DNA of 19,770 nucleotides from contig CAKSJU010000035.1 of assembly GCA_934463455.1 (NCBI GenBank), positions 1 to 19,770 on the forward strand, read 5' to 3'. The position numbers and the translations under genes are program-made. The notes under the pieces were generated by a model. It did no database searches. It was not told the DNA's origin and worked only from the letters and a program-made list of their open reading frames with translations. This document shows, piece by piece, positions 5,889-13,736 of the stretch. How positions within the stretch are numbered: position 1 is the stretch's first letter; every line of letters begins with the position of its first letter. The stretch comes from an uncultured Clostridia bacterium (GTDB taxonomy: Bacteria; Bacillota; Clostridia; UBA1381).

Positions 5889-6542
5889 ATGCCAAGTGAA
5901 AAAATATTGGACGCAAAAAAAGCACAGGTGGCTCAAATCGTTGAAGTTTTGAAAGGTGCTACAACAGGTGTTCTCGTTGACTACAGAGGACTTACGGTTG
6001 AAGAAGATACAAAGCTTAGAAATGATTTAAGAGCGGCTGGTGTACATTATTTCGTTGTAAAGAACACATTGCTTCGTTTGGCTGCAAAAGAAACAGGTAT
6101 CGACGGTTTGGATGATGTATTGCACGGACCTACTGCATTGGCGGTATCCGAAGATGCGGTTGCTCCGGCAAAGGTATTGGCTGATTTTGCAAAAGAAAAC
6201 GAAAAAATGCAGCTTAAGTCCGGCTTTATGGATGGTAAAGTTATATCCATGGATGAGCTTCAACAGCTCGCTAAAACGCCGAACAAAGAAACCCTTATCG
6301 CAAAGATTATGGGCAGCTTGAATTCTCCGATTTCCGGTCTTGCAAGATTGCTTAATACAATCGTTGAAGGCGGTGTAGAAATCGAAGATTTGATAGCTAA
6401 AAAGGCAGGAGAAACTGCCGACGCAGCTGAAGAAAAGACAGAAGAAGCTCCTCAGGAAGCGGAAACCGCAGCTGAGGAAACAGCAGAAGAAGCTACCAAA
6501 GAGGAAGCTCCTTCTGAAGAAGCAGCACAAGATGCTGAATAA
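5889..6542 (+). CDS. rplJ: 50S ribosomal protein L10 with long acidic C-terminal tail
   Basis: L10 anchors L7/L12 dimers on the ribosomal stalk and, with them, is the autogenous regulator of this operon. Residues 1-170 are ordinary L10: GVLVDYRGLTVEEDTKLRND, the VVKNTLLRLAA stretch, and a C-terminal helix (LNSPISGLARLLNTIVEG) that carries the L12 dimers. Residues 171-217 form an added tail made almost only of Glu, Ala, Thr and Pro. Usual L10 is about 165-175 residues, so the 217-residue protein has roughly 45 extra. GGGAGGTG sets ATG 5889. The frame is open upstream into the leader, but those codons lie inside the attenuator and are not coding. rplL follows after 33 bases. Confidence 0.97.
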   Translation: MPSEKILDAKKAQVAQIVEVLKGATTGVLVDYRGLTVEEDTKLRNDLRAAGVHYFVVKNTLLRLAAKETGIDGLDDVLHGPTALAVSEDAVAPAKVLADFAKENEKMQLKSGFMDGKVISMDELQQLAKTPNKETLIAKIMGSLNSPISGLARLLNTIVEGGVEIEDLIAKKAGETADAAEEKTEEAPQEAETAAEETAEEATKEEAPSEEAAQDAE

Positions 6543-6575
6543 TAAAATTATAATTGATACAGGAGGTCAACAAAA

Positions 6576-6947
6576 ATGGCAGACGTACAAAAAATCTTAG
6601 ATGAAATTAAAGAATTAAAATTGTTGGAAGTAGCTGAATTGGTAAAGCTTATGGAAGAGGAATTCGGCGTTAGCGCAGCAGCTCCGGTTATGGTAGCAGG
6701 CGCAGCAGCTGAAGGCGGTGCAGCAGCAGCTGAACAAACTGAATTTGAAGTTATCCTTGCTGATGCAGGTGCTTCAAAATTGGGCGTAATCAAGGTTGTA
6801 AGAGAGCTTACAGGTCTTGGCTTGAAAGAAGCAAAAGCTTTGGTTGACGAAGCTCCGAAGTCTTTGAAGACAGATGTTGCTAAAGAAGAAGCTGAAGCTA
6901 TGAAAGCTAAGCTTGAAGAAGCAGGCGCAAAGGTTGAGTTGAAATAA
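6576..6947 (+). CDS. rplL: 50S ribosomal protein L7/L12
   Basis: L7/L12 is the multi-copy stalk protein that recruits and stimulates translational GTPases. The 123 residues comprise the N-terminal dimerisation and L10-binding helices (1-33, with EIKELKLLEVAELVKLMEEE), an Ala/Gly-rich hinge (about 34-53) and the globular C-terminal domain (about 54-123). The last has the conserved KLGVIKVVRELTGLGLKEAK and LVDEAPKSLK. AGGAGG lies 9 bases before the ATG. It follows rplJ as in nearly all bacteria, but the next gene is yceD and not rpoB. Confidence 0.98.
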   Translation: MADVQKILDEIKELKLLEVAELVKLMEEEFGVSAAAPVMVAGAAAEGGAAAAEQTEFEVILADAGASKLGVIKVVRELTGLGLKEAKALVDEAPKSLKTDVAKEEAEAMKAKLEEAGAKVELK

Positions 6948-6949
6948 TC

Positions 6950-7465
6950 ATGATTATTGACCTGTCCGAAATTATAAAGGATTACGGCGGAAGAATGAAC
7001 GTTTCGGCTTCAATTGAAATGGACGATACCGAGTTTTTGGGCGAATCGTTCAAATTTCAAAAACCGCTCAGTATTAACGGTGCTATTATTAATAATACAA
7101 AATCACTTGAAATGTCTCTGAAAGCAGAGGGTGAAATGCAGGTACATTGTGCAAGATGCGGGAAACCTTTTGTTGTTCCGGTGAAGTTTCGTATACACGA
7201 AATACTTGTGCGTGAGGGCAGTGATTCAAGTGATGATGAAACAGTTGTTTTTTCGGGTGAGGAACTCGATATATCCGAAATTGTTCAAAACAGTTTCTTA
7301 ATGAGTGTTTCGGGAAAGTATCTTTGCAGGGAAGACTGTAAAGGACTTTGTCCTAAATGCGGGGCTGATTTAAACGATGGAGAATGCGGCTGTGATAAAG
7401 AAGAAATAGACCCGAGATGGGCGGATTTGCAGAAAATCATGAAGAATATGACTGATACCAAATAG
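6950..7465 (+). CDS. yceD: DUF177 / YceD-family protein (23S rRNA accumulation protein family)
   Basis: YceD (DUF177) is a conserved protein nearly always encoded directly before rpmF. Reports on family members link it to 23S rRNA accumulation, but its biochemistry is not settled. The 171-residue product shows the family pattern: an N-terminal beta-rich part, a CARCGKPF knuckle (C67/C70), the DEIxxxSGEELDISEIVQNS type of middle segment, and a C-terminal cysteine cluster (C126, C130, C134, C137, C146, C148) ending DPRWADLQKIM. The cysteines suggest zinc binding. The ATG lies 2 bases after the rplL stop with only a weak ribosome site, so translation is probably coupled. rpmF follows after 14 bases. 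Confidence 0.92.
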   Translation: MIIDLSEIIKDYGGRMNVSASIEMDDTEFLGESFKFQKPLSINGAIINNTKSLEMSLKAEGEMQVHCARCGKPFVVPVKFRIHEILVREGSDSSDDETVVFSGEELDISEIVQNSFLMSVSGKYLCREDCKGLCPKCGADLNDGECGCDKEEIDPRWADLQKIMKNMTDTK

Positions 7466-7479
7466 GAGGTGCGATTAAG

Positions 7480-7662
7480 ATGGCAGTACCTAAGGGTAAA
7501 GTATCGAGATCAAGAAGAGACAAAAGACGTGCAAACTGGAAATTGGAAGTTCCCGGAATGGTAGAATGCCCCCAGTGCCACGAATATAAAATGCCGCATA
7601 AAGTTTGTAAAGCTTGTGGCTATTACAACGGCAGAGAGGTCGTTAAGGTTTCTCAAGACTGA
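7480..7662 (+). CDS. rpmF: 50S ribosomal protein L32
   Basis: L32 is a small structural protein of the large subunit. The 60-residue product begins MAVPKGKVSRSRRDKRRAN and has two CxxC pairs (C30/C33, C43/C46), marking the zinc-binding form. AGGAGGTG lies before ATG 7480. It is the last gene of the ribosomal block. A strong terminator follows at 7691-7720. Confidence 0.97.
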   Translation: MAVPKGKVSRSRRDKRRANWKLEVPGMVECPQCHEYKMPHKVCKACGYYNGREVVKVSQD

Positions 7663-7690
7663 TTTTAAGCGGAATTTTAAAAATTTTCAT

Positions 7691-7720
7691 AAAAAAACGA
7701 GGTGTATGCCTCGTTTTTTT
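7691..7720. terminator. Bidirectional terminator between rpmF and the convergent 67-aa gene
   Basis: ACGAGG (7697-7702) and CCTCGT (7709-7714) form the GC-rich stem, extended by A7/T7 on either side, around a 6-base loop. The A-run on one side and the T-run on the other let it end both the plus-strand ribosomal operon and minus-strand transcription from the gene at 7797-8000. Confidence 0.88.
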
Positions 7721-7796
7721 ATGTGTGTAATTTGTTGTTAATTTCAATAGTTAGAATCAATTAACAGCCGAAACATTCTGTTTTGACATTTAAACA

Positions 7797-8000
7797 TCAA
7801 TGACAGCATCCGCCTGTGGTATCTTTGTAACCTCTTTTTTTGATTATTTCAGAGAAATGTACCAGCTCATCGTAATTATTAATTCCGTCACCGCGTTCAA
7901 GCAGTGCTTTTTGAATTTTATCGGGAAGGGTATTGAAATATTCCACAGCTATTTCATCACCTTCGAGAAGTTCATTAATATTTGCATATTCTATATCCAT
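7797..8000 (-). CDS. Small protein of unknown function (67 aa) ending in GGCCH
   Basis: The 67 residues begin MDIEYANINELLEGDEIAVE, followed by YFNTLPDKIQKALLERGDGI and YDELVHFSEIIKKRGYKDT, and end TGGCCH. It is an acidic, helical, soluble protein. The pattern (residues in a family of short clostridial proteins that read 'LP..I...LLERG..I...DEL..FSE') looks familiar but has no function I can name. The terminal Gly-Gly-Cys-Cys-His is unusual and could bind a metal or carry a thiol modification. AAAGGAG lies well placed before the ATG. It lies 121 bases downstream of the HAD gene on the same strand, with a conserved-looking inverted repeat in between, and ends at the bidirectional terminator. 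Confidence 0.78.
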   Translation of the reverse strand: MDIEYANINELLEGDEIAVEYFNTLPDKIQKALLERGDGINNYDELVHFSEIIKKRGYKDTTGGCCH

Positions 8001-8033
8001 TTTAGGGCATCTCCTTTTTATTACCGCGTAACA

Positions 8034-8092
8034 GGGTATGTTTAAATAGACAATCGCCCTTTTAGCATACCCAACTGCAAGGTTTTAAAACC
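8034..8092. repeat. Unexplained inverted repeat and palindrome between the HAD gene and the 67-aa gene
   Basis: GGGTATG (8034-8040) and CATACCC (8066-8072) are perfect complements around a 25-base loop. Next to it lies the 12-bp perfect palindrome GGTTTTAAAACC (8081-8092). Neither stem is followed by a T-run on either strand, so this is not an ordinary terminator. On the minus strand it would sit in the 5' leader of the 67-aa gene. I see no clear promoter in the gap and no match to a riboswitch I know. Confidence 0.6.
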
Positions 8093-8121
8093 AATTTTAT
8101 TATGCCCGAATTTGTATTAAC

Positions 8122-8757
8122 TTATTCCGATAAAATTGTATAAAGCTCGTCTACGCTTGACGCTATTTTATCTGCTCCGGCATTTTCAAGCTCATCTTTT
8201 TCCGCATATCCGAATTTCACTCCGACACATGGAATTTTGCATATATGTGCGGCATTTACATCCTGTCTTCTGTCTCCGACCATAATCGGGGAAGAACTGA
8301 ATTTTTGCAGGATTGCGGAAATTATTTCATCTTTTGTATTTGTAGTTTCGTTTAATTCCGGTCCGAGAATTATTTCAAAGTATTTCGAAAGGTCAAAGTG
8401 TGATAATATTTTTTCGGCATATACGCGCGGTTTTGAAGTTGCAACCACAAGAATTTTGCCGTTTGACTTCAAATTTTCAAGCATTTCGGGAATTCCCGGA
8501 ATAATGCTGTTTTCAAACATTCCGACACTCGAAAAACGTTCACGGTAAAACGAAAGTGCTTTATGTGCGTCTTCAAAGCTCAAAGAATAGAACTTCATAA
8601 ATGCGTCAACCAAAGGAGGCCCTATAAATGGAAGCAAATTATCGAGATTATCCTCTTTTATTCCCATGCGTGAAAGCGCATATTGTACGCATTTTGTAAT
8701 CCCCTCTTTAGGGTCGGTCAGAGTTCCGTCCAAATCAAATAAAATAGTATTATACAT
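8122..8757 (-). CDS. HAD-family hydrolase, phosphoglycolate-phosphatase-like
   Basis: This is a predicted phosphatase of the haloacid dehalogenase superfamily, subfamily with a helical cap. Motif I is FDLDGTLTD (about residues 7-15, with the nucleophilic Asp and the general acid). Motif II is VVATSKPR (about 104-111), the lysine of motif III lies in the KDEII region, and motif IV is IMVGDRRQDVNAA. The 211-residue length and cap position fit Gph and related proteins such as pyrophosphatase PpaX, so the substrate cannot be fixed. The ATG overlaps the uvrA stop by 8 bases (ATGTATAA), with AGGGG upstream, so it is translated from the uvrBA mRNA. Clearing 2-phosphoglycolate made from DNA-damage ends would suit that position, but this is inference. 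Confidence 0.88.
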   Translation of the reverse strand: MYNTILFDLDGTLTDPKEGITKCVQYALSRMGIKEDNLDNLLPFIGPPLVDAFMKFYSLSFEDAHKALSFYRERFSSVGMFENSIIPGIPEMLENLKSNGKILVVATSKPRVYAEKILSHFDLSKYFEIILGPELNETTNTKDEIISAILQKFSSSPIMVGDRRQDVNAAHICKIPCVGVKFGYAEKDELENAGADKIASSVDELYTILSE

Positions 8758-11590
8758 TTTTTTGCCCCTTTTGAAGTATTTTCTTGAGAAATTGTCCTGT
8801 ATAGGATTTTTTTACTTTTGCAACCTGTTCAGGAGTTCCCTCAGCAATTATCTTTCCGCCTCCGTCGCCGCCCTCGGGTCCCAAATCGAGAATATAATCG
8901 GCTGATTTAATTACATCAAGATTGTGCTCGATTACAACAATACTGTTACCTGCATCAACAAGTCTCTGTAAAACCTCAATAAGCTTGTGAACATCGGCGG
9001 TGTGAAGCCCTGTAGTAGGTTCATCAAGAATATATATTGTTTTTCCTGTACTCCTTTTTGAAAGCTCGGTTGCAAGCTTAACTCGCTGAGCTTCTCCGCC
9101 GGAAAGTGTGGTAGAGCTTTGACCGAGCTTAATATAACCGAGACCGACGTCTCGAAGTGTCTCAAGCTTGCGGCGAAGCTTCGGCAGATTTTTGAAAAAT
9201 TCCAACGCTTCATCGACTGTCATATCAAGCACATCATATATATTCTTTCCTTTATATTTTACTTCCAGTGTTTCTCTGTTGTAGCGTTTGCCCTTGCATA
9301 CTTCACACGGAACAAATATATCGGCAAGAAAATGCATTTCGATTTTTACAATACCGTCACCGGAGCAAGCCTCGCATCGCCCGCCTTTTACGTTAAAACT
9401 GAAGCGTCCCGCATTATATCCGCGCATTTTAGCCTCATTTGTAGAAGCAAAAACTTCGCGTATATCGTTAAAGAGATTTGTGTAGGTTGCTGGATTTGAA
9501 CGCGGTGTTCTGCCTATCGGAGATTGGTTAATGTCTATTATTTTGTCAAGCTGCTCCGTGCCGATTATTTTTTTGTGTTTCCCGGGGTGAGTTTTTGCGC
9601 GGTTTAAATCATGGGCAAGCCGTTTGTATAGAATTTCGTTTATTAAAGAGCTTTTTCCCGAGCCGGATACGCCTGTTACACAGGTAAAAACTCCGAGAGG
9701 AATTTTCGCGTTTATATTCTTTAAATTATTTTCGGCTGCTCCGATTATTTCAAGCCATCCTGTCGGTGTTCGGCGGACATCGGGAATTTCGATTCGTTCC
9801 TTTCCGGAAAGATACCGTCCCGTTACGGATAAATCATTTTTCATGAGTTCTTCCGCATTGCCCTCGCCTATTACATTTCCGCCGTTTACACCCGCCCCCG
9901 GACCTATATCAATTATGTGGTCGGCAGCGAGCATCGTATCTTCGTCATGTTCAACTACAATAACGGTGTTTCCCAAATCACGCAGATGCTTTAATGTTTC
10001 GATAAGACGGCAGTTATCGCGCTGATGCAGACCGATACTCGGCTCGTCCAATATATATAACACTCCGGTCAGACCGGAACCAATCTGAGTTGCCAGTCTT
10101 ATTCGCTGAGCCTCTCCGCCCGAAAGTGTTCCGGAGGAACGTGAGAGGGTAAGATAATCAAGTCCGACATCAAGCAGAAAAGTAAGACGTGCTTTGATTT
10201 CCTTTATAACTTGGTTTGCTATCATTTTTTCTCTGTCGGAAAGAGTTAAGCTATTAATAAAATCAAGCTCATCCCGAATTGACATACAGGTTAATTCATA
10301 TATATTTTTTCCGCCTACGGTAACAGCCAAAACTTCGTCATTAAGGCGTGTACCGCCACATTTTTTACATTTAACTTCATTCATATAACGTTCAATATCA
10401 AATTTTGCATAATCCGAGCTTGAACTGTTATAGCGGCGTTCGAGATTGGTTATAACGCCCTCAAAAGGTGTCATATACGTTCCGCTTCCGTAATTTCTGG
10501 TGTACTCCATTTTTATTTTTTCTGTTCCTGTGCCGTAAAATATAATATTTTTTATTTTGTCGGGCAAATCACGAAACGGAGTATTTATATCAAAGCCGTA
10601 ATGCTTAGCAAGCGAAGTATAATACATGTGTGCCATGCTGTCTTCCGCAGCGGGTGCTGCCCAACCCGTACAGTATATTGCTCCTTCGATTAGGCTTAAA
10701 CTGTCGTCGGCAATGATTAGTTCGGGGTCAATTTTAAAATTGCTGCCAAGACCGTCACATTCGGGACATGCTCCGTATGGATTATTAAAAGAGAACATGC
10801 GTGGAGAAAGCTCCTGAAGACTGATTCCGCAGTCATCGCATGCGTAGCTTTGGCTGAAAGAGAGAATTTCTCCGTCTACGATTTCAACCATGACTATATC
10901 TCCGGTGAGGGAGGCGGCTGTTTCAAGCGAATCGGTAAGTCTTCTTGTAATATCATCTCTTATTACAAGCCTGTCCACAACAATTTCTATATTATGCTTT
11001 TTTGTTTTTTCAAGTTTTATTTCCTCGCTCAGGTCATACATTATACCGTCAACCCGCACACGCACATAACCGTTCTTTTTTGCATTTTCGAATATTTTGG
11101 TATGCTCGCCTTTTTTTCCGCGTATTACAGGTGCCAACACTTGTATTCTTGTTCCTTTTTCGAGGGACATAACTTTATCAACAATTTGGTCGATGGTTTG
11201 CCTTGAAACCTCTTTTCCGCACTTAGGACAATGGGGAATACCTATACGTGCATATAAAAGACGCAGGTAGTCGTAAATTTCCGTAACTGTTCCCACGGTT
11301 GAGCGAGGATTTTTTGAAGTGGTTTTTTGGTCGATGCTTATTGCCGGAGAGAGTCCCTCAATATAATCAACATCCGGTTTTTCCATCTGACCGAGAAATT
11401 GTCTTGCGTAAGAAGACAATGATTCGACATATCGTCTTTGTCCCTCGGCATATATTGTATCGAATGCAAGCGAGCTTTTCCCCGAGCCTGACAAGCCTGT
11501 TAGTATTACAAGCTTATTTCGCGGTATATTGAGATTAATATTTTTAAGATTGTGAACTCTTGCGCCTTGTATTTTAATAAAGTCGTTCAT
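8750..11590 (-). CDS. uvrA: Excinuclease ABC subunit A (UvrA)
   Basis: UvrA is the damage-sensing ATPase of nucleotide excision repair. It forms a dimer that loads UvrB on damaged DNA. The 946 residues have two ABC modules. The first Walker A is GLSGSGKS (32-39), its zinc knuckle uses C251/C254 and C275/C278, with the signature LSGGEAQRIRLA and Walker B ILDEPSIGLH. The second module has Walker A GVSGSGKSS, the zinc knuckle C739/C742 and C762/C765, signature LSGGEAQRVKLA and Walker B ILDEPTTGLH. The length is normal and all key residues are present. The start codon shares one base with the uvrB stop (TAATG), which indicates coupling. The HAD gene overlaps its end. Confidence 0.98.
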   Translation of the reverse strand: MNDFIKIQGARVHNLKNINLNIPRNKLVILTGLSGSGKSSLAFDTIYAEGQRRYVESLSSYARQFLGQMEKPDVDYIEGLSPAISIDQKTTSKNPRSTVGTVTEIYDYLRLLYARIGIPHCPKCGKEVSRQTIDQIVDKVMSLEKGTRIQVLAPVIRGKKGEHTKIFENAKKNGYVRVRVDGIMYDLSEEIKLEKTKKHNIEIVVDRLVIRDDITRRLTDSLETAASLTGDIVMVEIVDGEILSFSQSYACDDCGISLQELSPRMFSFNNPYGACPECDGLGSNFKIDPELIIADDSLSLIEGAIYCTGWAAPAAEDSMAHMYYTSLAKHYGFDINTPFRDLPDKIKNIIFYGTGTEKIKMEYTRNYGSGTYMTPFEGVITNLERRYNSSSSDYAKFDIERYMNEVKCKKCGGTRLNDEVLAVTVGGKNIYELTCMSIRDELDFINSLTLSDREKMIANQVIKEIKARLTFLLDVGLDYLTLSRSSGTLSGGEAQRIRLATQIGSGLTGVLYILDEPSIGLHQRDNCRLIETLKHLRDLGNTVIVVEHDEDTMLAADHIIDIGPGAGVNGGNVIGEGNAEELMKNDLSVTGRYLSGKERIEIPDVRRTPTGWLEIIGAAENNLKNINAKIPLGVFTCVTGVSGSGKSSLINEILYKRLAHDLNRAKTHPGKHKKIIGTEQLDKIIDINQSPIGRTPRSNPATYTNLFNDIREVFASTNEAKMRGYNAGRFSFNVKGGRCEACSGDGIVKIEMHFLADIFVPCEVCKGKRYNRETLEVKYKGKNIYDVLDMTVDEALEFFKNLPKLRRKLETLRDVGLGYIKLGQSSTTLSGGEAQRVKLATELSKRSTGKTIYILDEPTTGLHTADVHKLIEVLQRLVDAGNSIVVIEHNLDVIKSADYILDLGPEGGDGGGKIIAEGTPEQVAKVKKSYTGQFLKKILQKGQKNV

Positions 11591-13542
11591 TAATTATCAC
11601 TTTCTTTCAGTTTTTTTATTCTGTCACGAAGCTCGGCCGCTTTTTCAAATTCGAGATTTTCCGCTGCTGCAAGCATTTCGTCTTTAAGATTTGCGATTAC
11701 TTTTTCAATATCAATTTCGGGAAGAACGGACGGAGCGTCCGGAACTTCAATTGATTCTATTATTTTTCTTATATCTTTTTTAACGGTAGTCGGAACAATT
11801 CCGTGCTTTTCGTTGAATTTCTTTTGTATTTCACGTCTGCGTTCGGTTTCGGAAATGGCATACTGCATTGACCCGGTAATTGTATCCGCATACATTATTA
11901 CTTTGCCCTCGGAATTTCTTGCAGCTCTGCCTATCGTTTGTATCAAAGACGTGGAGCTTCGGAGAAATCCTTCCTTGTCGGCATCGAGAATTGCAATAAG
12001 TGATACTTCGGGCAGGTCAAGCCCCTCACGCAGCAAATTTATTCCAACAAGTACGTCAAATTTGCCGAGACGCAGGTCGCGGATAATTTCGGTACGTTCT
12101 ATGGTTTTTATTTCCGAGTGCATATATCGGACTTTGATTCCCACTTCGGTAAGATAATCGGTGAGATTTTCCGCCATTTTTTTCGTCAGCGTTGTAACAA
12201 GTACGCGCTGATTTTTTTCGGCTCTTATGTTAATTTCCGAAATCAAATCGTCAATTTGCCCGGTAACGGGGCGAATTTCAATTTCGGGGTCAAGAAGTCC
12301 GGTGGGACGGATAACCTGCTCTGCAACAGCTTCTGAATGTTCTTTTTCATAATCTCCGGGAGTTGCGCTTGTAAATATTACGCAATTCATTTTAGTTTCA
12401 AATTCTTCGAATTTCAGCGGACGGTTATCAAAAGCACTCGGCAGACGAAAGCCGTAACGGACAAGACTTTCTTTGCGGGCGCGGTCGCCGTTGAACATTG
12501 CACGCACCTGCGATACGGTAACGTGAGATTCATCAATTATCATCAGGAAATCTTCCGGGAAATAATCAAGCAAAGTATACGGAGCACTGCCTTTTTTTCG
12601 CCCGCTTATATGCCTTGAATAATTTTCAATTCCCTGGCAAAAACCTATTTCCCGCATCATTTCGATGTCGTAGCGAGTTCTTTGTTCAATTCGCTGTGCT
12701 TCTATCAGCATATTGTTTTCCTTGAAATATGCTATTTGCTCTTCAAGTTCTTTTTCTATTGCCGCAATTGCCACAGCCATTTTGTCGCTTGTTGTAACAT
12801 AGTGCGAAGCAGGCATTATAACAACATGCTGTCTGTAACCTATTATTTCCCCGGTAATTACGTTTATTTCGGAAATACGGTCTATTTCATCCCCGAAAAA
12901 CTCAACTCGTATAGCATTCTCACCGTTATTTGACGGAAATATTTCCAAAACGTCGCCGTGAAGGCGAAATTTGTTACGTATAAAGTTTATATCATTTCTT
13001 TCGTATTGCATGTCCACAAGCTTGGAAAGTATATCTTCTATTTTTCTTTCTGTTCCGACGCGCAGAGACAGCATTAAATTTTTATAATCCTCAGGATCTC
13101 CGAGACCGTAAATGCAAGATACGCTTGACACAATTATGACATCCTTGCGCTCGAAAAGAGAAAATGTGGCACTGTGTCTCAGTTTATCGATTTCGTCATT
13201 GATAGAAGCGTCCTTTTCTATAAAGGTGTCAGTCTGGGGAATGTATGCTTCGGGTTGATAGTAGTCGTAGTAAGATACAAAAAATTCAACGGCATTATTT
13301 GGAAAAAATTCTTTAAATTCGCTGCAAAGCTGTGCCGCAAGAGTTTTATTATGCGCCAAAACAAGTGTAGGTTTGTTTACTTCCGCTATAACATTTGCCA
13401 TTGTAAAGGTTTTACCGGAGCCGGTTACTCCCAAAAGAGTCTGTTCTTTTAACCCGTTTTTTATTCCTGTGACTAACTTTTCAATTGCCTCGGGCTGGTC
13501 GCCGCAGGGAGAAAAGTCCGATACAAGTTCAAAATGATCCAT
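11590..13542 (-). CDS. uvrB: Excinuclease ABC subunit B (UvrB)
   Basis: UvrB is the helicase-like subunit that verifies damage and recruits UvrC for incision. The 650 residues are typical. Visible parts are Walker A GVTGSGKT (38-45), the beta-hairpin region that clamps DNA (FVSYYDYYQPEAYIPQTDTF, from about residue 88), the Walker B IIDESHVT near residue 340, helicase motifs such as LLREGLDLPEVSLIAILDAD and QTIGRAARN, and the C-terminal UVR domain (LEFEKAAELRDRIKKL) that binds UvrC. GAAAGG lies before the ATG. The promoter is at 13580-13607 and a LexA box lies directly behind it. uvrC is not in this window. Confidence 0.98.
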   Translation of the reverse strand: MDHFELVSDFSPCGDQPEAIEKLVTGIKNGLKEQTLLGVTGSGKTFTMANVIAEVNKPTLVLAHNKTLAAQLCSEFKEFFPNNAVEFFVSYYDYYQPEAYIPQTDTFIEKDASINDEIDKLRHSATFSLFERKDVIIVSSVSCIYGLGDPEDYKNLMLSLRVGTERKIEDILSKLVDMQYERNDINFIRNKFRLHGDVLEIFPSNNGENAIRVEFFGDEIDRISEINVITGEIIGYRQHVVIMPASHYVTTSDKMAVAIAAIEKELEEQIAYFKENNMLIEAQRIEQRTRYDIEMMREIGFCQGIENYSRHISGRKKGSAPYTLLDYFPEDFLMIIDESHVTVSQVRAMFNGDRARKESLVRYGFRLPSAFDNRPLKFEEFETKMNCVIFTSATPGDYEKEHSEAVAEQVIRPTGLLDPEIEIRPVTGQIDDLISEINIRAEKNQRVLVTTLTKKMAENLTDYLTEVGIKVRYMHSEIKTIERTEIIRDLRLGKFDVLVGINLLREGLDLPEVSLIAILDADKEGFLRSSTSLIQTIGRAARNSEGKVIMYADTITGSMQYAISETERRREIQKKFNEKHGIVPTTVKKDIRKIIESIEVPDAPSVLPEIDIEKVIANLKDEMLAAAENLEFEKAAELRDRIKKLKESDN

Positions 13543-13579
13543 ACTTTAACTTTACCTTTCATATTACTACATATTATAT

Positions 13580-13607
13580 AGTATATCACAATTTTTTGAA
13601 ATGTCAA
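13580..13607 (-). promoter_or_regulatory. sigma-A promoter of uvrB-uvrA-HAD
   Basis: Read on the minus strand: TTGACA (13607-13602), 16 bases, then TATACT (13585-13580), with TG one base before it as extended -10. It lies about 40 bases upstream of the uvrB ATG. A LexA box abuts its -35. Confidence 0.75.
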
Positions 13608-13621
13608 CGAATAAATGTTCG
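13608..13621. promoter_or_regulatory. LexA (DinR) SOS box for uvrBA
   Basis: CGAATAAATGTTCG matches the Gram-positive SOS box CGAAC-N4-GTTCG with one mismatch (T for C in the left half). It abuts the uvrB -35 box, where a repressor would block polymerase. uvrBA belongs to the SOS regulon in Bacillus subtilis, so the position makes functional sense. Confidence 0.75.
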
Positions 13622-13681
13622 AAAAAATTTATTTTCGTTATTATGTACAAGTTTTTTCATGTGAAACATAGGATTTCGTTC

Positions 13682-13710
13682 TTGATTTCGGTCGAAAAAT
13701 GTGATATATT
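13682..13710 (+). promoter_or_regulatory. sigma-A promoter of the ABC exporter, with palindromes around it
   Basis: TTGATT (13682-13687), 17 bases, TATATT (13705-13710), with TG at 13702-13703. Between the boxes lies the palindrome TTTCGGTCGAAA (13686-13697), and 16 bases before the -35 lies TTTCATGTGAAA (13655-13666). Both have operator-like symmetry but no regulator is encoded next to them. Confidence 0.65.
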
Positions 13711-13736
13711 AATATATATGGTAAAGAAAGGTAGGC

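Noticed and set aside
8750..11590. Plus-strand frames inside uvrA and uvrB
   Set aside because: They are shadows of two certain genes, with no ribosome sites or family features.
13620..13637. CGAAAA-AATTTA-TTTTCG as a second LexA box
   Set aside because: It does not fit CGAAC-N4-GTTCG: the half-sites lack the GTTC core and the spacing is wrong.
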